Below, piece by piece: positions 10,117 through 18,672 of a DNA stretch of 64,000 bases (position 1 is the first letter of the stretch; every line of letters starts with the position of its first letter). Under the pieces are notes generated by a model. That model did not search any database and was not told the origin of the DNA. It worked only from the letters and a program-made list of their open reading frames with translations. This DNA comes from Comamonas sp. Y33R10-2 (GTDB taxonomy: Bacteria; Pseudomonadota; Gammaproteobacteria; Burkholderiales; Burkholderiaceae_C). The DNA lies in the NCBI RefSeq assembly GCF_019355935.1, contig NZ_CP079925.1:2914001-2978000 (forward strand), given 5' to 3'. A program made the position numbers and the translations under genes.

Positions 10117-10149
10117 CCTTAATAGCTGTACGCGCTTGATTTCGAGCAC

Positions 10150-10809
10150 TCAGGTCGCTGCTTTGGCTTGCATGCGCGCCATCAACTCCACCATATTCGC
10201 CTTGCGATCCGCGTTGACTTTCTGCACTGTGGGGCGCTCGGCCATGCGGGTCAGATAGTCGCGTACGGGCAGCTCGCCCAGCAGATCGGTGCCGCCCATG
10301 ATCTTGCTGGCGTTGCTGATGAGCGGAAGGTGAACGATCGCGCTGCAGTCGGCCAAGGTGAATGTGTCGCCTGCTATAAACGGCGCGTCAAAGTGGGCTA
10401 GTTTTGCAAAAGCGGCAATGTTTTTGCTCAACTGTTCCAGCGTTTTGTCACGTGCTGCATCACTGATCTTGCCGCCGAAGAAAGCCTGTGGGTAGAGGTT
10501 GCGGGCAACCAGCTCCAGATGCAGGTTCAGGTACACGCACAGCTCGCGCACCTTGGCTGCGGCGAAGGGGTCTGCGGGCAGCAAGGGCACGGTGGATGAA
10601 AGCGTTTCCACATATTCCATCATGGCGTCAGATTCGCTGATAGCGCCATGCTGGGTGCGCAGATAAGGAACCTTGCCTAGCGGTGATTCGGCGGGGTTTG
10701 TTTTACCCAGCCAGACAAGTTCTTCGGCGAAAGGAATTTGCTTTTCCATCAAGGCCAGCTTGACCTTGTTGTAATAGTTACTGCCAGAGAAGCCGCAGAG
10801 AGTCAGCAT
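10150..10809 (-). CDS. Glutathione S-transferase family protein
   Basis: The protein has 219 aa, usual for a soluble GST. The N-terminal thioredoxin-fold domain includes MLTLCGFSGSNYYNKVKLALME, then the conserved cis-proline segment GKVPYLRT and the glutathione-contacting ESDAMMEY. The C-terminal half is the all-helical domain with FTLADCSAIVHLPL. Family members conjugate glutathione to electrophiles or act in isomerisation or reduction; the substrate cannot be read from sequence. The gene stands alone between recD and a divergent copper chaperone gene, and its own terminator is at 10087-10116. Confidence 0.88.
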   Translation of the reverse strand: MLTLCGFSGSNYYNKVKLALMEKQIPFAEELVWLGKTNPAESPLGKVPYLRTQHGAISESDAMMEYVETLSSTVPLLPADPFAAAKVRELCVYLNLHLELVARNLYPQAFFGGKISDAARDKTLEQLSKNIAAFAKLAHFDAPFIAGDTFTLADCSAIVHLPLISNASKIMGGTDLLGELPVRDYLTRMAERPTVQKVNADRKANMVELMARMQAKAAT

Positions 10810-10949
10810 TTTTTCGCCTTATGAGGGTTGTGATTGCGCTCTCATCGTAGCGCTAAGGGGCGCTTTATTGCGTCACCAACTCGATAGCGACTCGCCTTCT
10901 ACAATGGCTTTAGCCTGATTTGATCTTGAATGCGAATGGAGAGAGTTTC

Positions 10950-11471
10950 ATGAATATGCGTCGTTTTACCCTGCTGAGCCTGAGCTCCCTAGTGGGCTCG
11001 TTGATGATTTCTGGCGCGGCTTTGGCGCATGCCGATAGCGCACATGTCAAGGCTGAAAACGCATGGGCGAGGGCTAGCGTGCAGGGGCAGCAGGCCTCGG
11101 GTGCGTTCATGCGCTTGACGGCGGCTGAACCGCTGAAGTTGGTGGGGATTGAAAGCTCTGCCGCTGCAGTCGCTGAGGTGCACGAGATGAAGATGGATGG
11201 CGATGTGATGCGCATGCGCGCTATTGAGGCGTTGGATTTGCCCAAGGGCGTGGCCGTGGATTTGAAACCGGGCGGTTATCACCTAATGCTGCAGCAGTTG
11301 AAGGCGCCGCTGCTCAAAGATACGCAAGTTCCCATCACGCTGATTTTTAAAGATGCTAAGGGGGTTGAGTCTCGCCTGAACTTGCAAGTCCCGGTGCAAA
11401 TGTCGGCTCCTGCCAGTGCGGGAAAGGCTGATGGGCACTCGCATCAAGGCCATGGTGGTCATCAGCACTAA
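10950..11471 (+). CDS. Periplasmic PCu(A)C copper chaperone
   Basis: This 173-aa secreted protein belongs to the PCu(A)C (DUF461) family, which carries Cu(I) in the periplasm and helps load the CuA centre of cytochrome oxidase. A signal peptide ends near ALAHA. The copper motif is visible as HEMKMDGDVMRMR followed by the downstream HLML (H-x-M pair). The C-terminus is His-rich (DGHSHQGHGGHQH), a likely extra metal site. I chose ATG 10950, which follows GGAGAG; a frame extension to a TTG at 10920 has no ribosome site. No SCO-like partner is adjacent. Confidence 0.9.
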   Translation: MNMRRFTLLSLSSLVGSLMISGAALAHADSAHVKAENAWARASVQGQQASGAFMRLTAAEPLKLVGIESSAAAVAEVHEMKMDGDVMRMRAIEALDLPKGVAVDLKPGGYHLMLQQLKAPLLKDTQVPITLIFKDAKGVESRLNLQVPVQMSAPASAGKADGHSHQGHGGHQH

Positions 11472-11596
11472 GGCTTGAAGCATGGGCGTGAGGCTGCTCC
11501 TTTGTTTGCAGCAAACAGTGCAAGTGCAGTAAGCTAGTTCAGTATTCAGCGTTCGTGAATACGGAGACTGGTCCCTATCCTGCAGTGGAGAGCACT

Positions 11597-12529
11597 ATGA
11601 GCGGCGATGCATCGGCATTTGGTTTTGGCAAGTTCATTCCTGGTTTTGACTTTCTGCAGGGGCTAGCGCAAAGCGCGGGCACTGCGACTAACCCCATGGG
11701 CAGCGTGCCAAAGTGGGTGGCGCCCACGGTGAGCGTGGAAGAGATCGATAAGCGCATTGCCGAGCTCAAAGCCGTGCAGTTTTGGCTAGAGCAAAACGGC
11801 CGCGCGCTCAACGCCACGATTCAGGCGCTGGAAGTGCAGCGCATGACGCTCTCGACTCTCAAAGACATGAACGTCAGCATGAGTGAGCTGGCCAAGTCTT
11901 TCCCATTTCCCGGTGCCGCCGCAGTTGCTGAAACGCACAAAGCGGCAAGTGCTGCTAGCCACGGCGGCTGGCCCATGTGGGGCGCGGCTGCGAAGGCAGA
12001 GTCAGAACCTGTGCAAGAACCAGCCCCTCAACCCGCCGCCAAGGTGGAGCCTGAGCCTGAGCCTGAGCCTGAGCCAGAACCGCAGGCCGAAAACAAAGTG
12101 CACAGCGCTGATCAGCCTGCCAGCGGCCAGACTGAACAAGCTTCTCAGGCTGCGCTGGGCCAAGCCATGCAATGGTGGGGGGCGTTGACCCAACAGTTCC
12201 AGCAGATCGCCGCCAAGGCGATGGCCGAGCCTGTGGCGCCGCAGGCTATGGCTGCCGCCCAGCAAGCAGGCGAGACTGTCAAATCCGCCATGGAAAAGGT
12301 GATGCAGCAGGCCAGCCAATTGGGTGCTGGCGTTGCAGTCGGTAAAGCGGCTAAACCTTCAGCGGATGAATTGAAAAAACCGGCACCCAAAGCTGCACCG
12401 CGTAAAACAGCGGCGGCAAAAAAGACAGTAACGACTGCCGCAAAAAAACCCAGCAAGGCAGACGCGCCTAAAAGCGTAGCCGCTAAAAAACCGGCATCTA
12501 AAACATCTGCATCAGTGCGTAAAACTTGA
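11597..12529 (+). CDS. phaM: PhaM-like polyhydroxyalkanoate granule/nucleoid linker
   Basis: The N-terminal 100 residues (FIPGFDFLQGLAQ, WVAPTVSVEEIDKRIAELK, VQFWLEQNGRALNATIQALE, VQRMTLSTLK) match PhaM of Ralstonia eutropha as I remember it. PhaM activates PHA synthase, and its Lys/Ala/Pro-rich tail ties granules to DNA. Here the middle is a Glu-Pro repeat encoded by four GAGCCT units (12047-12070). The last 60 residues are histone H1-like (repeated KPA, AAKK, KPASK). ATG 11597 is preferred because GGAGAG precedes it; an upstream GTG at 11555 is possible. The protein would have 310 aa. The FIST gene follows closely. No pha biosynthesis gene is in the window. Confidence 0.85.
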   Translation: MSGDASAFGFGKFIPGFDFLQGLAQSAGTATNPMGSVPKWVAPTVSVEEIDKRIAELKAVQFWLEQNGRALNATIQALEVQRMTLSTLKDMNVSMSELAKSFPFPGAAAVAETHKAASAASHGGWPMWGAAAKAESEPVQEPAPQPAAKVEPEPEPEPEPEPQAENKVHSADQPASGQTEQASQAALGQAMQWWGALTQQFQQIAAKAMAEPVAPQAMAAAQQAGETVKSAMEKVMQQASQLGAGVAVGKAAKPSADELKKPAPKAAPRKTAAAKKTVTTAAKKPSKADAPKSVAAKKPASKTSASVRKT

Positions 12530-12600
12530 GTAGTTTCGCGTCATGCTGGGTCAACGCCATTGGCGTGCTTGCATCTACGCCAGCAAGGCTAGGAGGGGTG

Positions 12601-13860
12601 ATGACATTGTTTCCCGTCGCTCATGCCAGTGACCCGAACTGGCGCAGTGCTGCTGAGCAGGTTGTGCAGCAGTTACGCAGCCAGTTGCTGCGTTTGTCGC
12701 CTCAGCAAAAGCAGCCGCATCGCCTAGGGCTGGTCTATGTGTCGCAGAGCCTTGCGCCGCACGCCCAGCATTTGCTGGCGCTGTTGGCGCGCGAGCTGCC
12801 GCAGGTGACGGATTGGGCCGGAAGTTCCGGTCATGCGGTGCTGGCCATGGAGCATGAATACACCGAGGACTCATCACTTGCCGTCATGCTGCTCGATGTA
12901 CCTGCTGCGCATTACCGCGTGTACTCAGGTGTTGCGCCGCTGACGACGCTGGGGGCCGAAGCAGGGTTTGAGGCGCATTCGGCGCTGGTGCATTCCAGTA
13001 TCGACCAGACTGATTTGGCGGAGCTGCTGCTGGAGTTGTCTGAGCGCACCACCTCGGGCAACTTGTTTGGCGCCTTGAGTGGTGATGACGGCGTGCAGTT
13101 TGCCTGCCGCGCTGAAGACTTGCAGCGCCTGCGCGCAGACGCAGCTGTGGGCGTCTTTCATGCAGGCTTTTCGGGCGTAGCTTTTGATCGCGAGGTGGGC
13201 TGTTTCTCGCGCGTGGCACAGGGCTGTGCACCGCTGGGTGCGGGCATCGAAATTACCCAAGCCAAAGGCCCTGTGGTGCTGGAGCTAGACGGCGAGCCGG
13301 CCCTGCCGCGTTTGCTGCAATTGCTGGACGTGGAGGCCAGCCCCAGCGCTGGCGGCGGCTGGCAGGCCGCATTGTCTGAGCTGCGCAAAACGCAAGCTGC
13401 CATTGCCCCGCTGGGCCGGGGTCTGGAGCGCGGCGCGCTGACTGATGAGGCGCAGGTGCTGCACATCGTAGGGCTTGACCCGGTGCGCCAAGGCATTGCC
13501 CTGTCGGCAGCGGTGGAGGTGGATAACACCGTGATTTTTTGCCAGCGACAAGGCCACGCAGCCCGCCACGAACTGCTGCAAATGGGCGCCGCGTTAAAAG
13601 ATGCGCTGCAACCTGATTTTGCGGATTTGGAACCACAAAACTTTGCGGAACTCACCGACCAGCTGCACATACGCGGCGCGATTTACATGAGTAGCAAAGG
13701 CCGGGGTAGCGAGCTGTTTGGCGATGATGACGCGGAGCTGAAACTGCTGCGCCATGCCCTAGGCCCCGTGCCCTTAATAGGCTTGGTGGCAGAGGCTCAG
13801 CTGATGGATGCCCATGTGCATCAACTGGCCGGTGTGCTGACGGTGTTTACGGGTAGATAG
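12601..13860 (+). CDS. FIST domain sensory protein
   Basis: This protein of about 419 aa has the FIST_N then FIST_C arrangement. FIST domains are putative small-ligand (amino acid) sensors, often encoded near signalling genes. Seen here are the N-terminal GLVYVSQSLAPHAQHLL and DWAGSSGHAVL and the C-terminal GAIYMSSKGRGSELFG, which resembles the FIST_C core. ATG 12601 sits right after AGGAGGGG and is much better than the in-frame TTG at 12526 that overlaps phaM. No kinase or cyclase is fused, so the output partner is unknown. The gene ends just before a convergent terminator. Confidence 0.8.
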   Translation: MTLFPVAHASDPNWRSAAEQVVQQLRSQLLRLSPQQKQPHRLGLVYVSQSLAPHAQHLLALLARELPQVTDWAGSSGHAVLAMEHEYTEDSSLAVMLLDVPAAHYRVYSGVAPLTTLGAEAGFEAHSALVHSSIDQTDLAELLLELSERTTSGNLFGALSGDDGVQFACRAEDLQRLRADAAVGVFHAGFSGVAFDREVGCFSRVAQGCAPLGAGIEITQAKGPVVLELDGEPALPRLLQLLDVEASPSAGGGWQAALSELRKTQAAIAPLGRGLERGALTDEAQVLHIVGLDPVRQGIALSAAVEVDNTVIFCQRQGHAARHELLQMGAALKDALQPDFADLEPQNFAELTDQLHIRGAIYMSSKGRGSELFGDDDAELKLLRHALGPVPLIGLVAEAQLMDAHVHQLAGVLTVFTGR

Positions 13861-13958
13861 ATGAAACTTGATAGCTGCATGCCACGGTTTTTAATGGTCT
13901 CAAGCACTACTGAGCCTGAAATCATTGAGATACCGAGACTGAACGCTATTAAAAATAA

Positions 13959-13986
13959 AGGCCACACCTTCAAACGGGCGTGGCCT
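13959..13986 (-). terminator. Terminator of the CMD-protein cluster
   Basis: Arms at 13959-13967 and 13978-13986 pair over nine bases with one mismatch. On the minus strand the stem is followed by TTTATTTTT, so it ends the leftward cluster 14006-17890. The rightward 109-aa frame that crosses it is not considered a gene. Confidence 0.75.
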
Positions 13987-13990
13987 AACA

Positions 13991-14013
13991 AAGCGGCAAA
14001 GCCGCTCAGGGGG
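13991..14013 (+). repeat. Short copy of the 3'-end-associated repeat (family P3)
   Basis: The unit AGCGGCAAAGCCGCT followed by CAGGGGGA equals the distal part of the longer copies at 16761, 37083 and 53358. It supplies the stop codon of the CMD protein gene at 14006. Confidence 0.6.
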
Positions 14014-15160
14014 AGACGTAAAGCTCCACGCCAATGTTCAGCATCAAGCGGTTGGCCCAGCCAAACAGCGCAGCCGAATGCAGCATGTCCAAAATCTCTA
14101 GATCACTCAGGCCCGCATCGCGCAGCGGCTGCAGGTTTTGCACGCCAAAGCTGCCGGGGGTGCGGGTCAAAGCGAGCGATGATTGAATGATGGCACGTTC
14201 ACGGGCATTGGTGCCTGCGGTATCGGGGTCATCAAACATCTGGGCCATCACATCGTTGCGCTTGGCCAGTTGCTCAAAGCGCTGGGCGTGAACCGATGCG
14301 CAGTACACGCAGCCGTTGGAGCGAGACACGGCAGTCGCAGCCACTTCACGCTCTGGGCGCGAGAGGCCGCCCGGTGCGTACATGATGGCGTTGAAGGCCT
14401 GAGAGCGCTCCAGCAGCACCTGGGGCTGGCGGGCCAGCACCAAGTAAAAGTCCATGGTCTTGGCCTTGGGGTGGCTGACTTCCAGCACATGTTGCTGCTC
14501 GGCGGTAGCCGTTTCTGGGTTCAGCACCTCTAGCCAAGATTGCCAGCCCAGCGTCTCGCTGGTGTAGCCATTGCGGCGCAGCGGCTCGCCGGGAGCGGGC
14601 AGATTGGCAGGGTGTACAAAGGGCGCTGCGGCCACGGGTTCGGCTGCTGGGGTATCGGCCACGCCACCCATATCGCTCATGGCTTTGACGCCGACCAGCA
14701 GGCGGGCCTGATAGGCCACAAAGCCAATTAGCTGGGCCAGCAGAACGGTGTCGTTGAGCGACAAGCCTGCGGCTGGAATGGCCAGCAGCGCCGCTTGATC
14801 GCTTTGGGCAGGGTTTAGCGCCAGTGTGCGCACAAAGTGCAGCATGGCGTCCATGCGGGCGTTGCCGGTTTGAGCGCCCGCTTGGTCGAGGATGGTGCGC
14901 AACTCAGGCGTGATGGCGCTGCTCAAGGCCTCGGCGCGGGCGCGATAGTCGGCTTGCAGCAAGCTCACGCCGCTGACGCGGGCTTGCTCAGCGGCCAGCA
15001 CCAAGCGCTCGGCTTGGGTCAGTGAGCTGTCCAGCGTGTTACCCAGCAACAGGTCTTCGCAGGCCTGCGTGGCCAGAGCCACTTTTTCGCGTTCGTGGCG
15101 GGTGGTGAAGGTGGGGCTGTCGCTGCTCAATCCAGCCAGACGGTCAATCGTATCGGTCAT
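14006..15160 (-). CDS. CMD/alkylhydroperoxidase-like protein with two domains
   Basis: At 384 aa this is about twice the size of a single AhpD-like protein. The C-terminal half carries the redox CxxC-x3-H motif (CVYCASVHAQR) of carboxymuconolactone decarboxylase/AhpD proteins. The N-terminal half looks like a second, degenerate CMD domain without the CxxC pair. It resembles a fusion of the two families known from the Agrobacterium vitis pair Avi_7169/Avi_7170; that link is from memory. The start at 15160 (MTDTIDRL) lies 11 bp after the monooxygenase stop, so the two are probably co-transcribed. Likely role: peroxide or hydroperoxide handling linked to the flavoenzyme. Confidence 0.75.
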   Translation of the reverse strand: MTDTIDRLAGLSSDSPTFTTRHEREKVALATQACEDLLLGNTLDSSLTQAERLVLAAEQARVSGVSLLQADYRARAEALSSAITPELRTILDQAGAQTGNARMDAMLHFVRTLALNPAQSDQAALLAIPAAGLSLNDTVLLAQLIGFVAYQARLLVGVKAMSDMGGVADTPAAEPVAAAPFVHPANLPAPGEPLRRNGYTSETLGWQSWLEVLNPETATAEQQHVLEVSHPKAKTMDFYLVLARQPQVLLERSQAFNAIMYAPGGLSRPEREVAATAVSRSNGCVYCASVHAQRFEQLAKRNDVMAQMFDDPDTAGTNARERAIIQSSLALTRTPGSFGVQNLQPLRDAGLSDLEILDMLHSAALFGWANRLMLNIGVELYVSP

Positions 15161-15171
15161 GGTGCGGTCTT

Positions 15172-16635
15172 TTATTGTTGAAGTTGGCGAATGCGCGCGG
15201 CGCTGTCGGCGGCTGTCCATTCCGTGCCGTCTAGTTCGGGCTCGGCATAGGCTTGCAGCTTGGCAAAGTGCTGCTCAATATCTTCGCGGTAAAAAATGGA
15301 GGCCAGACCCTGCGCCAGCTTGCGCGCGCCGTCGCTGATGGCGGGAATATCGCCCGACACTGTGCCGTGCGAGAGCGCTGCGGGGTAGCAAAAGCAGTGA
15401 ATGTGATCGAGGCCTGGCAAGTCGCCCTGAAACTCAAACAGCGCGCCCAGATCCGGCGATGCGGACAGCTCTGCATCTTCATCACCCGCCTCGGGCGTAA
15501 AGCGGCTATTCCACAGCTTCACATGTGGCGCGATGTCGGCAAACTCTGGGCGCAAGCGCCAGTCAATGGCAAAGCCGGTGGAGATGATGAGAAAGTCCAG
15601 CGCAAACACACCGCTGCTCGTATGCACGTGCAGCTTGCTGCCCACTTGGCTCACTGCCTGCACGGCGCAGCCCAGGTTGAAAAAGGCATTGCTGTGGCGC
15701 GATACGCGCAGCGTGCTGCCGTGGGGCGGCGGCACTTGCTGGGCGTTGATGTAGTGGCGAATGCGCCACTTCCATTCGTCGGGCAGCAGGTACTGGCCGT
15801 GGGTCAGGCCGGGCACGCCTGAGCCTTTGGACTTGTTGATTTGCGGCAGCTGCGGGCGGCGAATCAGCATGTCCACGCTGGCTGCGCCGCTCTCTAAGGC
15901 AGTCGCAGCACTGTCCATAGCCGATGCACCCGCGCCCACCACGCCCACATGTTTGCCTGCCAGTGTGGCGTAGTCCATCTCATCGGATGAATGCGCCCAT
16001 CGTTTTTTATCCACACCCTGCATAAAGGCGGGGATGGTGGCACCGCCCAAACCGTCGCGGCCGGTGGCCAGCACCAAGCGGCGGGTCTGCCAAGTGGCGA
16101 TGACGTTGTTGGCTTTGACATCGACTTCCACCACCCCGTCAGCCTGCGGGCGCACGGCGATGACTTCATGGCCGTTGCGTACATCGGCATTCGTCACGCG
16201 CCGGTACCAGCGCAGGTAGTCCATCCACTGCAGGCGAGGAATCTTGTCTAGTTCCGTCCATGCATTCATACCGAACTGGGCGATGAACCACGCACGAAAG
16301 GACAGCGCAGCAATGCCCATGGCGGGGCCGGTCAGTTCCTTGGGCGAGCGCAGCGTCTCCATGCGTGCCGTGGTGGCCCACGGGCCTTCAAAATCCTGCG
16401 GGGATTTATCCAGCAGCACCGTCTTGATGCCGACTTGCTGCAGAGCCATGCTCAGCGCAAGGCCAGCTTGCCCGGCGCCAATGACGATCACGTCATGCAC
16501 GGGGCGGTCATTGCGGGTGGAAGGAGAAATCCAGGCCTTGGCAGGCCAGCCCAGCGTGAGCAGATCATCGCGCAGGCGTTCTTCCAGCGCTGCAAGCCCC
16601 AAAGCGCAGGGCGCTGTAGAAGGAGAAAGTGACAT
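15172..16635 (-). CDS. FAD-dependent monooxygenase-like protein
   Basis: This 487-aa flavoprotein has an N-terminal FAD Rossmann motif, VIVIGAGQAGLALS, near residues 50-63. A second NAD(P)H Rossmann motif, VGVVGAGASAMDSA, is near 230. The C-terminal FLIISTGFAIDW (ATGxxxD-like) strengthens the assignment to group B flavin monooxygenases or a related NAD(P)-binding oxidoreductase. The substrate is unknown. It lies between a Bug receptor gene and the CMD protein gene, all leftward, suggesting uptake and oxidation of one small organic compound. The first 45 residues before the FAD motif are an unusually long lead. Confidence 0.8.
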   Translation of the reverse strand: MSLSPSTAPCALGLAALEERLRDDLLTLGWPAKAWISPSTRNDRPVHDVIVIGAGQAGLALSMALQQVGIKTVLLDKSPQDFEGPWATTARMETLRSPKELTGPAMGIAALSFRAWFIAQFGMNAWTELDKIPRLQWMDYLRWYRRVTNADVRNGHEVIAVRPQADGVVEVDVKANNVIATWQTRRLVLATGRDGLGGATIPAFMQGVDKKRWAHSSDEMDYATLAGKHVGVVGAGASAMDSAATALESGAASVDMLIRRPQLPQINKSKGSGVPGLTHGQYLLPDEWKWRIRHYINAQQVPPPHGSTLRVSRHSNAFFNLGCAVQAVSQVGSKLHVHTSSGVFALDFLIISTGFAIDWRLRPEFADIAPHVKLWNSRFTPEAGDEDAELSASPDLGALFEFQGDLPGLDHIHCFCYPAALSHGTVSGDIPAISDGARKLAQGLASIFYREDIEQHFAKLQAYAEPELDGTEWTAADSAARIRQLQQ

Positions 16636-16760
16636 AGCAAAACCTAAAAAGCGCCTGCACGCTTATGGCGGCAGACGCATCAACAAACTCACATAACTTA
16701 ACACCGAAGCGTAGTGCTTGATGCTTCCGACTGGTGCGATCCAACAATGAGACACCGAGG

Positions 16761-16836
16761 AAGGGGCGCCCCACACCGAGGGTGTCGTCCCCCTCCCGAA
16801 GTGAGAGGGGGAAGCGGCAAAGCCGCTTAGGAGGAG
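16761..16836 (+). repeat. Dispersed palindromic repeat, family P3, copy 1
   Basis: A GGGCGCCCC-like start, a GTCGTCCCCCTCCC core, a GAGAGGGGGAAG block and a terminal AAGCGGC-AAA-GCCGCTT hairpin follow one another. The same order is seen at 37083-37174 and, inverted, at 53358-53457. It ends against the stop codon of the Bug receptor gene and could act as its terminator. Confidence 0.7.
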
Positions 16837-16837
16837 A

Positions 16838-17890
16838 TTAATCGATAGTGATTTTGGCGTCTTTAACGACCTTGGCCCACTTGATGCGGTCGTCATGCAC
16901 CGTCTTTTTGAACTGCTCAGGTGTCTCGATACGCAAGGTGTTGCCTTGCGAGACAAAGCGCTCGCGCACCTCGGGCAACTCAAGGACTTCCTTGAGGGCG
17001 CTGTTGAGCTTTTTCACGATGACGGGGTCTGTGCCCTTAGGCGCGAAGATGCCAAACCAAATCGAGCTGTCAAAACCCTTGGTGCCGGGCAGGCCGCTAG
17101 AGGCAATGGTGGGTACTTCTTTGACGGCTTCCACAGGCTTGGCGGTCGTCACGCCCAGCAGGCGCACCTTGTCGGCCTTGTAGTGGGGCAGCACGCTTTG
17201 CACCTGATTCATGATGCAGCAGGTTTCGCCGCGCACCACAGAGCCAATGGCTTCGGGGCCGCCCTTGTAGGGCACATGCACCATGTTCAGGCCCAAACGG
17301 GAGTTGAACTCAGCAAAAGCCATGTGCGTACCAGCGCCGTTGCCGGTGGAGGCAAAGTTGTACTTGCCCGGGTTGGCCTTGACCTCGTCCACAAACTCTT
17401 TGAGATTTTTGACGTTGATGACGTTGGGATTGATGGTCAGCACATTGGCCACATCGATCAGCGGTGCGACGGGGACAAAATCGGCTTCCACATCAAAAGG
17501 CAGTTTTTTGTAGAGCGCTGCATTGCTGCCGTGGGTGGCTGCGGTGCCGAAGTAGACGGTGTAGCCATCGGGCTTGGCGCGGGCGACGAACTCGCTGCCG
17601 ATATTGCCTGCAGCGCCTGCCTTGTAGTCAATGACGATGGGCTGACCCAAGCGTTTGCCCAAAGGCTCTTGCACCAAGCGCCCCACCATGTCGACCCCTG
17701 AGCCTGCGTTAAAGCCCATGACCATGGTGATGGGCTGCTGAGGGTAGTGGGCTGCGCTGTGGTCTGCCGCATGAGCGGCCATGGGGATGAGAGCAGCGAC
17801 TGCTGCCGTCGTCAAAGCGCGGGAACCAATAAAGGAGAAGGGCAGCAGACGCATGATGAGCGATGTCCTGAGGAACGAAGGAATGCTCAT
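16838..17890 (-). CDS. Bug-family tripartite tricarboxylate transporter receptor
   Basis: This is a periplasmic solute-binding protein (350 aa) of the TctC/Bug family, greatly expanded in Comamonadaceae and Bordetella. A signal peptide ends near AAHAAD. The mature part begins with YPQQPITMVMGFNAGSGVDM, the usual family start, then has IVIDYKAGAAGNIGSEFVA and VPYKGGPEAIGSV. Ligands are usually carboxylates or aromatic acids. No TctA/TctB membrane partner is encoded here, which is common for orphan Bug genes. An internal ATG at 17854 gives a better signal peptide, so the start is uncertain. The monooxygenase gene follows after 202 bp holding a repeat. Confidence 0.9.
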   Translation of the reverse strand: MSIPSFLRTSLIMRLLPFSFIGSRALTTAAVAALIPMAAHAADHSAAHYPQQPITMVMGFNAGSGVDMVGRLVQEPLGKRLGQPIVIDYKAGAAGNIGSEFVARAKPDGYTVYFGTAATHGSNAALYKKLPFDVEADFVPVAPLIDVANVLTINPNVINVKNLKEFVDEVKANPGKYNFASTGNGAGTHMAFAEFNSRLGLNMVHVPYKGGPEAIGSVVRGETCCIMNQVQSVLPHYKADKVRLLGVTTAKPVEAVKEVPTIASSGLPGTKGFDSSIWFGIFAPKGTDPVIVKKLNSALKEVLELPEVRERFVSQGNTLRIETPEQFKKTVHDDRIKWAKVVKDAKITID

Positions 17891-17954
17891 ATTGTGTATG
17901 CCCCTTAATGATTTGCTTTTATATGCTTATTTCGTATAAGAGTCGTAGGGTTAA

Positions 17955-17989
17955 TGAAAAAAGGCCTGCGCTCCATAGGGCACAGGCCT
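17955..17989 (-). terminator. Terminator of the YXWGXW-protein gene
   Basis: Seven-base arms AGGCCTG (17962-17968) and CAGGCCT (17983-17989) are followed on the minus strand by a run of T (complement of GAAAAAA). It fits the leftward gene ending at 18050. Confidence 0.7.
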
Positions 17990-18049
17990 GAAATTCGCTG
18001 GTGCCAGATGACTCAAATATCGGCCTCAGCGTAAGGGAAGATCAAAAAA

Positions 18050-18454
18050 TTAACGGCGCTGCGGGTTGTTGGGGCTGCGGTCATGGCGGTTGGGCACGCC
18101 GTCGCCATCTCTATCCCAGCGGCTGTCTTGGTAATTCCGGCGGTTGCCGTTGTGACTCCAAGCGGGCTGGCGGTACACATGGCCGGGGCGGGCTTTTTCC
18201 CAGTGACCTGCGCGCCATACATGGCGCTGGCCGCGTGGCTCCCAGTAACCGGGTGCCCAAACATGGCCACGGCGGGGTGCGGGCATGGCTTCATAGCGTG
18301 CAGGCGGAGGGGCGTTGAACTGCACGTTGACATAAGCGCCTTGGCTGGCACCTGCCCAGTGAATGCTTTGCGCTTGGGCAGTGCCTGCAAAGCCAAGCAG
18401 GGCGAGTGCACCAGCGCCGATGATGGTTTGAACAGTGGAGCGGATTGGCAGCAT
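18050..18454 (-). CDS. Secreted YXWGXW-repeat protein
   Basis: A small (134 aa) exported protein. Its signal peptide ends near TAQAQS. Two or more aromatic repeats of the YXWGXW type follow: GHVWAPGYWEPRG, HVWRAGHWEKARP and HVYRQPAW. The C-terminus is rich in Arg, Asp and Asn and contains DRDGDGVPNRHD, which looks like a calcium-binding DxDxDG or thrombospondin type 3 motif. Function is unknown for the family; surface or envelope exposure is likely. It stands alone with its own terminator. Confidence 0.75.
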   Translation of the reverse strand: MLPIRSTVQTIIGAGALALLGFAGTAQAQSIHWAGASQGAYVNVQFNAPPPARYEAMPAPRRGHVWAPGYWEPRGQRHVWRAGHWEKARPGHVYRQPAWSHNGNRRNYQDSRWDRDGDGVPNRHDRSPNNPQRR

Positions 18455-18672
18455 GCTTGGCCTCCTTCATGAGTGGTTGGGCTGCCGGTAGAGGCATCCC
18501 TTGGGCTCAATGATGGAGGGCCAGCGTCAAGCGCCGGTTGCTGCTGTGTGAAGCCTTGCAATCTTGTGTATCGATTACGTGAAGTTGGGATTGAGTTTTA
18601 GGCAAAATTGGCCAGCAGTCCAATGGATTCCTGCATTTGTAGCTATAAATTCAGTAGTTTTTGCGTGCTCGG

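Noticed and set aside
13861..14190. 109-aa frame after the FIST gene
   Set aside because: It crosses a terminator, a P3 repeat and the CMD gene on the other strand; no domain is visible.
16895..17701. 268-aa frame antisense to the Bug receptor
   Set aside because: It is a complement shadow with His/Gly/Ala bias and no domain.
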